NCBI GenBank assembly: GCA_040223695.1
Contig: JAVKFU010000018.1
Location: 310,001 to 374,000 of the forward strand
Direction of reading: 5' to 3'
From: Deltaproteobacteria bacterium
Lineage (GTDB): Bacteria > Desulfobacterota_D > UBA1144 > Nemesobacterales > UBA2774
DNA length: 64,000 bases
Shown here piece after piece: positions 9,699-18,970 of the stretch (its first letter is position 1; the number at the start of each line of letters is the position of its first letter). The translations under genes were made by a program, and so were the position numbers. The notes below the pieces were generated by a model. The model was not told the DNA's origin. It saw only the letters and a list, made by a program, of their open reading frames with translations, and did no database searches.

Positions 9699-9715
9699 AT
9701 TGTGCGTTGCACAAT
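9699..9715. promoter_or_regulatory. Perfect inverted repeat, possible operator upstream of the glyoxylate fusion gene
   Basis: ATTGTGC-GTT-GCACAAT is a perfect 7-bp inverted repeat with a 3-nt spacer, about 85 bp upstream of the predicted -35 and 170 bp upstream of the start codon. It has the shape of a dimeric regulator site. It does not match the IclR or FadR consensus as I know them, so the binding protein is unknown. Confidence 0.4.
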
Positions 9716-9799
9716 AAGCCGGGATGTTATCTAAATTGTAGAATTCTCGCTCCGCAAATTAAAATATTCAACAATTTCGGCGCGATATCAGCATATTAG

Positions 9800-9827
9800 T
9801 TGATTTGTCAAGTACTTATATTATAAT
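9800..9827 (+). promoter_or_regulatory. Predicted sigma-70-type promoter for the glyoxylate fusion gene
   Basis: TTGATT at 9800-9805, 16-bp spacer, consensus TATAAT at 9822-9827. The start codon lies 60 bp downstream, giving a short 5' leader that ends in AAGGAGAAGGAG. Confidence 0.55.
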
Positions 9828-9886
9828 CATGTTTCCTTTTTTAAGTTTTGCAAAGCAAAAAAAGCCAAGTAAGGAGAAGGAGATCA

Positions 9887-12800
9887 ATGAGTACCGTTCA
9901 TAATTTACCGAAAGGATCTTTAAAGTCCGTATCTGCGCCGAGGAGCCTGCAGATTAGAAATGATCTGGAGAGCGAATATTCCGATATTTACACTCCCCAG
10001 GTTCTCGATGCGTTAAAGGCGCTATCGGTTTTTAACAAAGACCAGAAAATGCTTATGGAAAAAAGGTATGCCAGAAGAGCGCAGCGCTTTCGCAATAAAG
10101 AAAGGATACGGTTTCTCAATCCTGAGGATTTTATACCCCGCACAAATATAAAGGTACAGGACGCAAGGGACGGGAAGTTTGTGGGTTCCGACATATCGCA
10201 TGATCTGGAGAGACAGTGGATTCAGGGCACAGGGCCCGCGGCAAAGCCGAATACTTCTATAGAAAAAAGCATACGCAACGTTGCATACGCGCTATTATCA
10301 GGAGCTGACGGATGGATGTTCGACGGAGAGGACGCGCTCGGTCAGATCAATACCATGTCTCTCGATAATCAGCGGAACCTTAAGCTTGCGATTAATAAAG
10401 ATCCTGTATTCATGGATACGGCGGAGCGGATCTCCAGGGATATGAACGAGTGGGCACAGGGATTTTTCGGACGCGATATAATCACGGACTGGAGGAAGCA
10501 GCTCGACTTTACAACTAAAATTTTCCGCGCCCGCGGACTGCATCTTGACGACAGACACATAAGGGATGAGAACGGTATCGCGCTTTCGGCTTCAATTGTC
10601 GATGTTGTGCTCTATATAGTTAACAACTACAGGGAGCTTCAGAGTGCGGGTTCTTCCATTGTTCTTTATCTCCCCAAGATTCAGACCGCCGAAGAAGCGG
10701 CATTCTGGAACGAACTCCTTACCGCACTTGAAGATCATCTCGATATACCTGTGGGCTCTATAAAGGTCTATGTGCTTATAGAACAGCTCGAAGCTACTTT
10801 TCAGCTTATGGAAATACGCGCGGCTCTCGGCAGGCATTTCGTGGGATTCAATACCGGAAGATGGGATTACATCAACAGCGTGTCGGACGCAATGGCCTGG
10901 GACGCGACATTTATCAATCCTAATATCGAATCTATTACAATGACTTACGGTTACATGAGAAACTATGAGGACCGTGTGAGGAAAGCGGTGAATACGCCGG
11001 GGATTAACAATAATTACGCGCTCTGGCAGGGCGGTATGGAGCCGAATATTCCTGTCGGAACAAAGAAAGGCGTTGAGGAGGGGATGAAGAAGGCCGTGGC
11101 AGGCGCTGTAAGGGAGCAGAAAGAGGGAGCAAGCGGAAAGTGGGTCGCTCACTGGAAGATGGTCCATATCGTGAGGCCTGTATGGGAAAAGGTCGGCGAG
11201 GCCAACCAGATGGGAAGGAAATTCCTGCCCCTTACCTACACGGACGAGGACGCGGACGGTCTCACGCTGCTTGAGCCGGCGCCGAGGACTGTGCGCGGCG
11301 CGAGGAATCTCCTGAGCGTGGGTCTTCAGTACGGAAACGCGTTCGGACAGGGTTTTCAGGCGGCGGCTCTGAAGCCCGCGGATTTCTTCGGGAATGACGA
11401 CATTCTCTATTTGATGGAGGACGCCGCTACCGGTGAAATAAGGCTCAGTATTCTCTGGGAATGGATACACAAAGAAGCGATACTCAACGAAAACGATAAA
11501 GAAACTGGAGTCAAGGCGGGCGATATCTTTACGGTGGATCTTTTCGAGAAGCTTCTCGCCGAGGAATACGACAAACTCCTCAAGGCGAAAGATAAGGACG
11601 TTCATGACGATTCCAAGCCGACTACACTCCCCATAGCGCGGGAGATAGTAGAGACTTATGTGCTGGACGATGCGAAGACTCCATGGTACATCGATTTACT
11701 TAACATTAATTTAAACAATCATGACCTATCTACGGCGAAAATAAGGATCAGGCAGTACATGGACGCGTTCAAGAAGGACGGGACCAGGATTACCGAAAAT
11801 CTGGACTTTCTGCCGGACGCGCGTCTTGATAATTTCCTTGAGGACGAGCTCGTATCGTTTGAGAGGGAAGTTCAGGAAACAAAGGATTGGTTTGCAACCT
11901 CCAGGTTCAAGGGGATAAGAAGGCTCTACTCCGCGCGTCAGGTTGTACAGCAGCGGGGCACCCTTGAAACCGATTATACGGTGGCCAGAAGGTACTCGGA
12001 GGAATTTTATAACCGCCTGAGAGAACTGTACTCCAGGGGCGAGCAGATTACGAGTTTCGGGCCTTATTCTCCGGGGCAGGTAGTTGCGATGAAGCGTATA
12101 GGGATAGAGGGTATTTATCTGGGCGGATGGGCGACTTCCGCCAAGGGCTCGACCGACGAAGACCCGGGCTCGGACCTTGCCAGTTATCCACTCAGTCAGG
12201 TGCCCGATGAAGCCGCCGTTCTTGTGCGCGCGCTTCTCACCGCTGATAAAAACCAGAAATTCTTCAGATCAAGGATGTCCGACAAGGAAAGAAAGGCTAC
12301 CCCCAGAGTCGATTACAGACCCTTCATAATAGCCGACGCTGACACCGGACACGGCGGAGACGCCCATGTAAGAAATCTCATAAGACGATTCGTCGAGGCG
12401 GGCGTTACCGGATACCACATTGAAGACCAGAAACCCGGAACCAAGAAGTGCGGTCATCAGGGCGGTAAGGTTCTCGTGCCCGTGGACGAGCAGGTGAAGA
12501 GACTAAACGCAGCGAGGTTTCAGCTCGATATAATGAAAGTGGCCGGAATAATCGTCGCGAGGACGGATGCAGAAGCTGCGACACTCCTTGACGGAAGAGG
12601 GGATGAGCGTGATCATCCGTTTATTCTCGGAGCCACGAATACGGACGTGCCTGGATACAAAAACTGCTATCTGGCAATTCTGAAAAGATTCTTCGACAAG
12701 GGAATAACCGATGTAAACGGTTTTATGCTCTACCAGATATCGAATGAGGAATACGAGGAGGCCTATGAGTGGTTCGATAAGGTCGGATTAACGTCCATCA

Positions 12801-14137
12801 TAGACAAGAGCATACAGGCCCTTAAAGAGGGTAAGGAAAGGAGTATTACAAAACCGCTCGATAACGCCGCCACGAAATTTGTGGAGACATGGGAGGTAGA
12901 GTCGGGACTAATGACTTACGCTCAGGCTGTGGCGGACGAGATGGAGTTCCAGATAGAAGAGGGCAGAAGCCTTGATATGACAATCGAGAAATGGTTCAAT
13001 TTTGCAAAACGGTCTTCTTTCCATCATGCCCGGGAGAAGGCGAGATCAATGGGTATAGAAGCTGAATGGGACTGTGAATTATCAAGGACACCCGAGGGTT
13101 ATTACCAGGTAAAGGGCGGTATAGAGTACGCGATTGCGAAATCCCTCGCGGTGGCCCCCTATGCGGACCTTATTTGGATGGAAACTAAAACGGCCGATTA
13201 CGAAGAGGCCAAGGAATTTGCCGAAGCCATACACGCCGTTTACCCGGACAAGATGCTGGCATACAACCTTTCGCCTTCATTTAACTGGGATACGACGGGC
13301 ATGAGCGAGGAGGAGATGAGGGAGTTCCCGAAGGAAATAGGAAAGCTCGGTTTCGTATTCAACTTCATCACTTACGGCGGACATCAGATAGACGGTCTCG
13401 CGGCTGAGGAATTCGCAACGGCGCTCAGGCAGGACGGGATGCTCGCGCTCGCAAGGCTTCAGAGGAAATTCAGGCTCCTCGACTCACCCTACAGAACTCC
13501 GCAGTCACTGGTCGGCGGCCCCAGACTGGACGGCGCTTTATCCGCTTCCTCCGGACGTACGGCAACTACAAAGGCAATGGGTAAAGGCTCTACGCAGGTG
13601 CAGCATCTTGTTGAAACCGAGGTTCCGCCGAGGCTTCTTGAGAATTGGCTCGAATTATGGTCCGAACATTACGGAATTCCCGGACATTTCAGCGTGAAAT
13701 TAAAGCCGCACACATCGGGCTCGGAGCTGCTTGAGCTTATGGTTATAGACGATCTCGATAATAAAGTGGCGGACGTGATATTTTCCACCATACACGACAG
13801 ATGGGGTAGTAACTTCATATCCGTCAGGGATCAGAATACGTACGATCTAAAGTTACGTCAGAAACGCTTGATGGCCTTGATTCATCTCTTCCTTATCCAT
13901 AGGTACAAGGCTGTCTCGGTGCATTATGTGAGTCCTACCGAGGACAACCAGAAGCAGGCGGAAGGGATGAAATCGCTTGGAATTTATGACGAGGTCAACA
14001 CGGAAATAGGGCATATAATTGTAGCTCGTATTAATATGGAACGTGTTAAGGAGCTGCTCAGCTCAGACCTTGTGGAACTCAAGAAATTTATCGCCAAGAA
14101 GTCCAAAGGGAAGGCGTCCAGAAAGAAAACCAAATAA
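9887..14137 (+). CDS. Malate synthase / isocitrate lyase (ICL2-type) fusion: bifunctional glyoxylate-cycle enzyme
   Basis: One uninterrupted 1416-residue frame holding both glyoxylate-shunt enzymes. Residues about 100-610 are malate synthase of the A-like type: [32 protein letters not shown] and [10 protein letters not shown], whose Asp512 matches the catalytic aspartate. Residues about 640-1416 are isocitrate lyase: [31 protein letters not shown] and the active-site KKCGH with Cys855. The lyase is the long form related to mycobacterial AceA2/ICL2, including the roughly 170-residue C-terminal extension. The frame opens at a TTG at 9848, but the ATG at 9887 follows a strong AAGGAGAAGGAG and is the better start. 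Isocitrate would give succinate and glyoxylate, and glyoxylate plus acetyl-CoA gives malate, within one polypeptide. It is monocistronic, with its own promoter and a hairpin after the stop. Confidence 0.93.
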   Translation: MSTVHNLPKGSLKSVSAPRSLQIRNDLESEYSDIYTPQVLDALKALSVFNKDQKMLMEKRYARRAQRFRNKERIRFLNPEDFIPRTNIKVQDARDGKFVGSDISHDLERQWIQGTGPAAKPNTSIEKSIRNVAYALLSGADGWMFDGEDALGQINTMSLDNQRNLKLAINKDPVFMDTAERISRDMNEWAQGFFGRDIITDWRKQLDFTTKIFRARGLHLDDRHIRDENGIALSASIVDVVLYIVNNYRELQSAGSSIVLYLPKIQTAEEAAFWNELLTALEDHLDIPVGSIKVYVLIEQLEATFQLMEIRAALGRHFVGFNTGRWDYINSVSDAMAWDATFINPNIESITMTYGYMRNYEDRVRKAVNTPGINNNYALWQGGMEPNIPVGTKKGVEEGMKKAVAGAVREQKEGASGKWVAHWKMVHIVRPVWEKVGEANQMGRKFLPLTYTDEDADGLTLLEPAPRTVRGARNLLSVGLQYGNAFGQGFQAAALKPADFFGNDDILYLMEDAATGEIRLSILWEWIHKEAILNENDKETGVKAGDIFTVDLFEKLLAEEYDKLLKAKDKDVHDDSKPTTLPIAREIVETYVLDDAKTPWYIDLLNINLNNHDLSTAKIRIRQYMDAFKKDGTRITENLDFLPDARLDNFLEDELVSFEREVQETKDWFATSRFKGIRRLYSARQVVQQRGTLETDYTVARRYSEEFYNRLRELYSRGEQITSFGPYSPGQVVAMKRIGIEGIYLGGWATSAKGSTDEDPGSDLASYPLSQVPDEAAVLVRALLTADKNQKFFRSRMSDKERKATPRVDYRPFIIADADTGHGGDAHVRNLIRRFVEAGVTGYHIEDQKPGTKKCGHQGGKVLVPVDEQVKRLNAARFQLDIMKVAGIIVARTDAEAATLLDGRGDERDHPFILGATNTDVPGYKNCYLAILKRFFDKGITDVNGFMLYQISNEEYEEAYEWFDKVGLTSIIDKSIQALKEGKERSITKPLDNAATKFVETWEVESGLMTYAQAVADEMEFQIEEGRSLDMTIEKWFNFAKRSSFHHAREKARSMGIEAEWDCELSRTPEGYYQVKGGIEYAIAKSLAVAPYADLIWMETKTADYEEAKEFAEAIHAVYPDKMLAYNLSPSFNWDTTGMSEEEMREFPKEIGKLGFVFNFITYGGHQIDGLAAEEFATALRQDGMLALARLQRKFRLLDSPYRTPQSLVGGPRLDGALSASSGRTATTKAMGKGSTQVQHLVETEVPPRLLENWLELWSEHYGIPGHFSVKLKPHTSGSELLELMVIDDLDNKVADVIFSTIHDRWGSNFISVRDQNTYDLKLRQKRLMALIHLFLIHRYKAVSVHYVSPTEDNQKQAEGMKSLGIYDEVNTEIGHIIVARINMERVKELLSSDLVELKKFIAKKSKGKASRKKTK

Positions 14138-14153
14138 TTAGAAAATACCGCTT

Positions 14154-14198
14154 GCCCGGAGACTTCTTCGGCATATGCCGGGGTCTCCGGAGGGCTTT
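14154..14198 (+). terminator. Probable transcription terminator after the glyoxylate fusion gene
   Basis: A hairpin with outer arms CCGGAGAC (14156-14163) and GTCTCCGG (14183-14190), and an inner CGGCATATGCCG palindrome. It lies 19 bp after the stop codon. The following T-rich tract is short and mixed (GGGCTTTCTG), so it may be a weak intrinsic terminator or an mRNA-stabilising hairpin. Confidence 0.55.
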
Positions 14199-14249
14199 CT
14201 GTGATTTATATCTTTGTAAGAATGATATAGGGGGTTATAATAATCAGGT

Positions 14250-14339
14250 ATGGAAATACTCGCCCCTATGATCTACGCTCTGGGTCTTTTGGTTTTTGTT
14301 CTGCTCATTATATTCCGTGCCAGGAAGGAGCAGGATTAG
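14250..14339 (+). CDS. Possible 29-residue single-helix membrane peptide
   Basis: A short frame encoding MEILAPMIYALGLL then a hydrophobic run and a basic tail RARKEQD. It has one membrane helix of about 20 residues with positive charges after it, the composition expected of small bacterial membrane proteins. It is too short for standard gene calls. The upstream AGGGGG is 15 nt from the ATG, which is far. It lies between the terminator of the glyoxylate gene and the convergent rhodanese gene. It could be chance; only the protein character supports it. Confidence 0.3.
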   Translation: MEILAPMIYALGLLVFVLLIIFRARKEQD

Positions 14340-14478
14340 AAAGCTTCAGAAACCCGTATAGTTAAATCCCCCCTTTTTACGATTAATACGATAGCCTCCC
14401 CCGTTAGTCTCTTCGCTTTCACATTCACAGGGCGCCGGGTTGAGGTGACGCAAAATAGCGCTAAGGCAATAAGTAGTT

Positions 14479-15402
14479 TTATTGTTTTCTTCTAAGATGT
14501 TTTGATTTGTAGCCCTGTCTTTTACGGGATTTTTTCTTTGAGTAAGACTGGTATGCCAGGGCGCATTCGACAGAGCAGCAGCCCTCAAGCTCATCTCCGC
14601 AGCTTTCACATAGAATTACAAGCTCATCACACGGGGGGTATTTGCAGTTAAAGTAACGGTCGCAGCTCGCACCACAGTGAATGCAGGAAGAAATGCATAC
14701 GCTCCCGGGCTCTATTTCGGAAATAAGCCTCTGGTCGAATACAAAGCACTTTCCCTCCCAAACTGTATTCGGGTATTTCTGGCAAAAATTAATAATCCCG
14801 TCTTTTAACTGATAAACTTCGGTAAAGCCCCGGCTTAACATATACGAGGTGGCTTTTTCGCACCTGATGCCGCCTGTACAATAAGTGACGATTTTCTTGT
14901 CCTTCTTATGTTTCAAGCTTTCAAGGGCTTGAGGAAATTCCCTGAACGAGTCGATGTCGGGTGTTATGGCATTCTTGAATTTACCAACCTCGGACTCATA
15001 GTTGTTTCGCGTATCAAGAATTATGAACTCCTCTCCGTTCTCATATAACTCCAGCAGTTCTTCGGGCGAAATATATTTGCCTCTTTTCCTCATATCGAGG
15101 GGCTGCTCCATTCGTATAATCTCCTCCTTCACCCGGACTATCATCTTTTTGAACGGCTGGAATGTTCCCTCCTCTTCCTTGAACGCTATGTCGGAGAACT
15201 GCGGAATACCTGACAGGTATTCCTTATATCTCCGGATTTGATCTTCCGATCCTGAAAGCGAGCCGTTTATTCCTTCCTTTGCAACGAGTATTTTCCCGAG
15301 CAATCCCAGCCTTTTGCAGAAATCCCTCTGTTCGGATGCAAATTCCTCCGGCTCGTCCATTTCAGTGAATTTGTAAAAGAGAATTATATGAATCTGGCTC
15401 AT
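14479..15402 (-). CDS. trhO: TrhO-type rhodanese (tRNA uridine 34 hydroxylase family)
   Basis: A 307-residue cytoplasmic protein with the layout of TrhO/YceA: an N-terminal acylphosphatase-like domain (KILVAKEGINGSLSG, about residues 36-51), a rhodanese domain (FIILDTRNNYE and the active-site loop YCTGGIRCEKA, catalytic Cys175), and a C-terminal cysteine-rich segment with many Cys pairs that may bind zinc. The E. coli homologue hydroxylates U34 of certain tRNAs, a step in making 5-hydroxyuridine-derived wobble bases. The protein ends in a very basic tail (SKKKSRKRQGYKSKHLRRKQ), suitable for RNA contact. It is monocistronic. The xfp gene upstream on the same strand is separated by a terminator at 15601-15655. 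Confidence 0.9.
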   Translation of the reverse strand: MSQIHIILFYKFTEMDEPEEFASEQRDFCKRLGLLGKILVAKEGINGSLSGSEDQIRRYKEYLSGIPQFSDIAFKEEEGTFQPFKKMIVRVKEEIIRMEQPLDMRKRGKYISPEELLELYENGEEFIILDTRNNYESEVGKFKNAITPDIDSFREFPQALESLKHKKDKKIVTYCTGGIRCEKATSYMLSRGFTEVYQLKDGIINFCQKYPNTVWEGKCFVFDQRLISEIEPGSVCISSCIHCGASCDRYFNCKYPPCDELVILCESCGDELEGCCSVECALAYQSYSKKKSRKRQGYKSKHLRRKQ

Positions 15403-16012
15403 GATTGTTTTTCCTGAAACTTTCTCCCGTGAGAATTAATTCGATTCGCCCGGTTATGAATAAAAGCCCCATTTAATATACCAAAAACCCTGGATTGATA
15501 AAGGATTTTTAATATCTCGTATTAATGTGAACATCGGCTCAGTAAGATTAATCTCTGCCGAGCTTACTTTTAAAGGCGGAATTAAAGACTTGGAACTCAC
15601 ATAATAAAAAGAAAGAGGGAACACTCAATGCTGAAAATGTTCCCTCTTGTCTTTAAAGGAGGATGGAGGATGAATTTAAGCAAATTACTTAATTTATGGT
15701 AATAATATAAAGCATCATGCTTAAGGTGTCAAGCGAAATTTTCCCTATTCCCATATACAGACTAAATATTCAATTATTTCATCAACTTACACTTATCAAG
15801 AAAAAGATTTTTTTCCTCAAGTTAGTTGTGTTTCTATAAACTTCATTGCCTGGGAGCCGCTGACACTGTTTTTTTTAGGTTCTTTTATGAGGTCATCTGC
15901 CGGCAAGGAGACGGTTCTATTATTCTAACGCTTGTAATTACCTCCTGCACTTTTTTTCTGTCCGGTATCCGGATTCTTTCCCTATATTGGCATTATTCCC
16001 ATACAGAATTAA
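15403..16012. other. Intergenic region between phosphoketolase and rhodanese genes
   Basis: About 610 AT-rich bases. It contains the minus-strand terminator at 15601-15655 and presumably the rhodanese promoter near 15440-15530. A plus-strand frame overlapping the end of xfp (15826-16119) has no coding character. No RNA gene was recognised. Confidence 0.5.
15601..15655 (-). terminator. Rho-independent terminator (minus strand), end of the phosphoketolase transcript
   Basis: Read on the minus strand: AAAGA-C-AAGAGGGAACA, a 14-nt loop, TGTTCCCTCTTTCTTT, then a U-rich tract (TTTTTATTAT). The stem is 11 bp perfect plus 5 bp after a single bulge. It lies 360 nt beyond the xfp stop and just upstream of the rhodanese gene. 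On the plus strand it lacks a T tract. Confidence 0.75.
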
Positions 16013-18388
16013 TTATTCGCCGGCATGTAACTCGTTCGTCCACTTCCAGTTTTGAATCTCCGGCATATCCTCACCGTGCGCAAGAGCATAGCGTCTATGT
16101 TCGTCAAGCTTATCGTTAAAGTGAGTTATGATGTCGCCGGATATTGACTGGAGGCGCCCGACCCTGTGCAGCACTTCTATTGCGAGATGGTAACGGCTCA
16201 TCGCGTTGCAGGCAACCATGTCGAAAGGAGTGGTTGTTGTGCCTTCCTCCATATAACCGCGTACATGAAAGCGCTCGGGCTCGGGCCTACGGTAGACGAG
16301 TTCATGAATAACCCTCGGATAGCCGTGAAAGGCAAACACAACTGGCGCGGTATCGGTAAACAGATCTCTGAATGAAGCCTCGTCGAGCCCGTGCGGGTGG
16401 TCTTTGTGAAGATTGAGTGTCATCAAATCGACCACGTTGACCAGGCGGACCCTGAGTTCGGGAAGGTGTTTGCGGAGAAGCCACGCAGCGGCCACGGTCT
16501 CAAGCGTGGGCACATCGCCCGCGCATCCCATTATCACATCGGGCTCGGAGCCGCCGTCGTTTGATGCCCATTCCCAGACGGAAGCTCCTTTTGCGCAGTG
16601 TTTACGTGCCGAGTCCATGTCAAGCCACTGGAGCTCCGGCTGTTTACCTGCAATGATAAGGTTTATATAGTCCGTTGATCTGAGACAATGGTCCGCTACT
16701 GAAAGGAGGCAGTTTGCGTCGGGCGGGAGATAAATTCGCACTACGGAGCTTTTCTTGCTCATAAGCGAGTCGATGAAACCGGGTCCCTGATGGCTGTAAC
16801 CGTTATGGTCCTGCCGCCATGAGTGAGAAGTCAGGAGGTAGTTAAGTGAGGAGAGGGGCGCACGCCACGGTATTTCTGAGCACATCTTGAGCCATTTGGC
16901 ATGCTGATTGAGCATAGAGTCAACAATCGTTGCGAATGCCTCGTAGCAGGGAAAGATTCCGTGCCTCCCGGTTAATAAATAACCCTCGAGCCATCCCTGA
17001 CACATGTGCTCGCTCAGTACTTCCATCACTCGGCCGTCAGGGGCTATATGATCGTCCGTATCGATAATCTTTTCTACTAAGCAGCGGTCTGTTACCTCGA
17101 AAACTGCGTTTAGCCTGTTGGATTTCGTTTCATCAGGACAGAAGAGACGGAAATTCTTCTGATCCTCATTCTTTTTGAAAACGTCACGGAGGAATTCGCC
17201 GAGCTCGCGAGTGGATTCAGCTGTGAGCGTCCCCGGCTCTTTTATGTCAAGCGCATAATCTGAGAAATCAGGGAGGTCGAGCGCCGCAAGCAGCTTCCCT
17301 CCGTTCGCATGGGGGTTCGAGCCCATGCGCCTATCACCGGAAGGGGCCAGTTCCGCAAGGTCCCCGATTATGCGGCCGGATTTATCAAATAGCTTCTCCG
17401 GCTCATAGCTCCTCATCCAATCCTCCAAAATCCTCAAGTGCTCCGGGTTCTCCCTTACGTTTGTCACAGGGACCTGATGCGACCGGAACGTTCCCTCAAT
17501 CTGAAGACCATCGATGGATTCGGGCGCGGTCCAGCCCTTGGGCGTGCGGAGGATAATCATTGGCCAGTCCGGGCGCCGCGTAAACCCCTTTCTCCGGGCG
17601 TCTTCCTGAATGCCCTTTATTTCGGCGTATATTGTATCCAGCGTCTTTGCCATACTTTTATGCACTTTATGGGGGTCGTCTCCTTCGACGAAATAGACGG
17701 AATATCCGAGGCCGCCGAAGAGTGACCTGAGCTCCTTGTCACCAGTTCTTCCCAGCACCGTCGGGCCCGCTATCTTGTAACCGTTTAGGTGGAGGACAGG
17801 GAGTACGGCGCCGTCCCTCGCAGGATTCAGGAATTTGTTCGACTGCCAGCTCGCCGCAAGCGCGCCGGTTTCGGCTTCTCCGTCCCCTACGACGCAGGCT
17901 ACCAGCAAATCGGGGTTGTCCATAGCGGCACCGAAGGCGTGTGCAAGTGAGTACCCGAGTTCCCCTCCTTCGTTAATGGAGCCCGGAGTCTGCGGTCCCG
18001 CGTGGCTCGGCATTCCTCCCGGCCATGAGAACTGTCTAAACAGCCGGAGCATTCCTTCTTCGTCCTGCGTAATGTCGGGATATATTTCGGTGTATGTGCC
18101 TTCGAGGTAGGTATTGGCGAACAGGGCGGGACCTCCGTGCCCGGGGCCCGCGATATAAATAATGTTTGCGCCGTAATCCCTGATTATTCTGTTCAGGTGT
18201 ACGTAAATCAGGTTCAGGCCGGGAACTGTTCCGAAGTGTCCCAATAGTCTGGGCTTAATATGTTCGGCCTTGAGGGGCTCGCGGAGAAGGGGATTTTCTT
18301 TAAGATATATCTGCCCGACGGATAAATAATTCGCGGCCTGCCAGTATCTATGAATTTTATCGAGTAATTTTTTAGAGAGAGTAGCCAC
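16013..18388 (-). CDS. xfp: Xylulose-5-phosphate/fructose-6-phosphate phosphoketolase
   Basis: A full-length (about 791 residues) thiamine-diphosphate enzyme. It splits xylulose 5-phosphate (and often fructose 6-phosphate) with phosphate into acetyl phosphate plus glyceraldehyde 3-phosphate (or erythrose 4-phosphate). Family signatures seen: [15 protein letters not shown] near the start, [43 protein letters not shown] (ThDP/Mg site) and [16 protein letters not shown]. The frame extends to a TTG at 18403, but the GTG at 18388 has GGGGG 8 nt upstream and is the more likely start. It is monocistronic. No phosphotransacetylase or acetate kinase gene is in the window, so the fate of acetyl phosphate is not shown here. 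Confidence 0.95.
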   Translation of the reverse strand: MATLSKKLLDKIHRYWQAANYLSVGQIYLKENPLLREPLKAEHIKPRLLGHFGTVPGLNLIYVHLNRIIRDYGANIIYIAGPGHGGPALFANTYLEGTYTEIYPDITQDEEGMLRLFRQFSWPGGMPSHAGPQTPGSINEGGELGYSLAHAFGAAMDNPDLLVACVVGDGEAETGALAASWQSNKFLNPARDGAVLPVLHLNGYKIAGPTVLGRTGDKELRSLFGGLGYSVYFVEGDDPHKVHKSMAKTLDTIYAEIKGIQEDARRKGFTRRPDWPMIILRTPKGWTAPESIDGLQIEGTFRSHQVPVTNVRENPEHLRILEDWMRSYEPEKLFDKSGRIIGDLAELAPSGDRRMGSNPHANGGKLLAALDLPDFSDYALDIKEPGTLTAESTRELGEFLRDVFKKNEDQKNFRLFCPDETKSNRLNAVFEVTDRCLVEKIIDTDDHIAPDGRVMEVLSEHMCQGWLEGYLLTGRHGIFPCYEAFATIVDSMLNQHAKWLKMCSEIPWRAPLSSLNYLLTSHSWRQDHNGYSHQGPGFIDSLMSKKSSVVRIYLPPDANCLLSVADHCLRSTDYINLIIAGKQPELQWLDMDSARKHCAKGASVWEWASNDGGSEPDVIMGCAGDVPTLETVAAAWLLRKHLPELRVRLVNVVDLMTLNLHKDHPHGLDEASFRDLFTDTAPVVFAFHGYPRVIHELVYRRPEPERFHVRGYMEEGTTTTPFDMVACNAMSRYHLAIEVLHRVGRLQSISGDIITHFNDKLDEHRRYALAHGEDMPEIQNWKWTNELHAGE

Positions 18389-18970
18389 CGTTTTAACCCC
18401 CAAAGTGAAGAGCTTGTTCTAACTGATGCAGTATTAAAATCTAGGATACATACCGTAACCCTAGATTCATAGCTTTTTTTATTACAGCGCGCTTTTCACA
18501 CGCGGTACTTCATCCGATGATAGAAAATTCTATTGCGGATGACAAACTCCTGTTTCACTTTGACTCTGTGAAACCACCTGTTTTAGTTCAATAATTTATA
18601 TAGATGAACCCTATATTCGCTCGTCTATTAAAATATTTAAATACGTTTTAGTAAATCTGAGTCTTTCCAGTATTACCTTCTTGAGTCTGGGGGGAGTTTT
18701 ATAAATGGGACGGTTGTAATCAGGTTATAAAGTGGAACTCGGTCATCTCTGCGCAATGCCGGCTTTTTGAGAAATTTTATTTTCTTCCTGACTGTCACTA
18801 ACTAACCGGATCGATATAGTTGCGAATACCTATAGCTATAATTTAAGTATTACGAATTAATCTCATAAGTTTAACGTCACGAGGGCTGGTTCATCCTGTT
18901 TGTTCAATAGCTGGATCCTAGGCGCATAAGGGACGTCCCGTCATATTATTCTTATAGATTTTGTTACTAC
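18389..18970. other. Intergenic region upstream of xfp with two hairpins
   Basis: About 580 AT-rich bases. Two inverted repeats stand out: 18511-18541 (CATCCG/CGGATG outer arms with ATAGAA/TTCTAT inside) and 18552-18574 (GTTTCAC/GTGAAAC, 9-nt loop). They lie 110-190 bp upstream of xfp and could be operators or leader structures. No coding sequence is supported; the minus-strand frame at 18918-19337 is a shadow of the glucosidase gene. Confidence 0.4.

Larger units (their letters stand above)
9530..9886. other. Divergent intergenic region between efflux operon and glyoxylate fusion gene
   Basis: About 350 AT-rich bases holding the control regions of both flanking genes. On the plus strand there is a good promoter (9800-9827) and a perfect 7-bp inverted repeat (9699-9715), listed separately. 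A TTATATTATAG stretch at 9542-9554 may serve as a -10 for the minus-strand tolC-like gene. No ORF or RNA gene was seen. Confidence 0.5.
14138..14478. other. Intergenic stretch between convergent genes
   Basis: Holds the hairpin at 14154-14198 and the possible 29-residue peptide at 14250-14339. A minus-strand open frame running into it (14346-14609) is a shadow of the rhodanese gene. Nothing else was recognised. Confidence 0.5.

Noticed and set aside
10592-11605. 337-residue minus-strand open frame inside the malate synthase region
   Set aside because: Antisense shadow of a clearly coding frame; His/Arg/Leu-rich, no recognisable motif, no ribosome site.
15663-15699. Ten-codon frame (MNLSKLLNLW) after AAAGGAGG and AGGAGG-like sites on the plus strand
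   Set aside because: Strong ribosome-site look, but no plus-strand gene follows and it lies beside the minus-strand terminator; probably chance purine-rich sequence.
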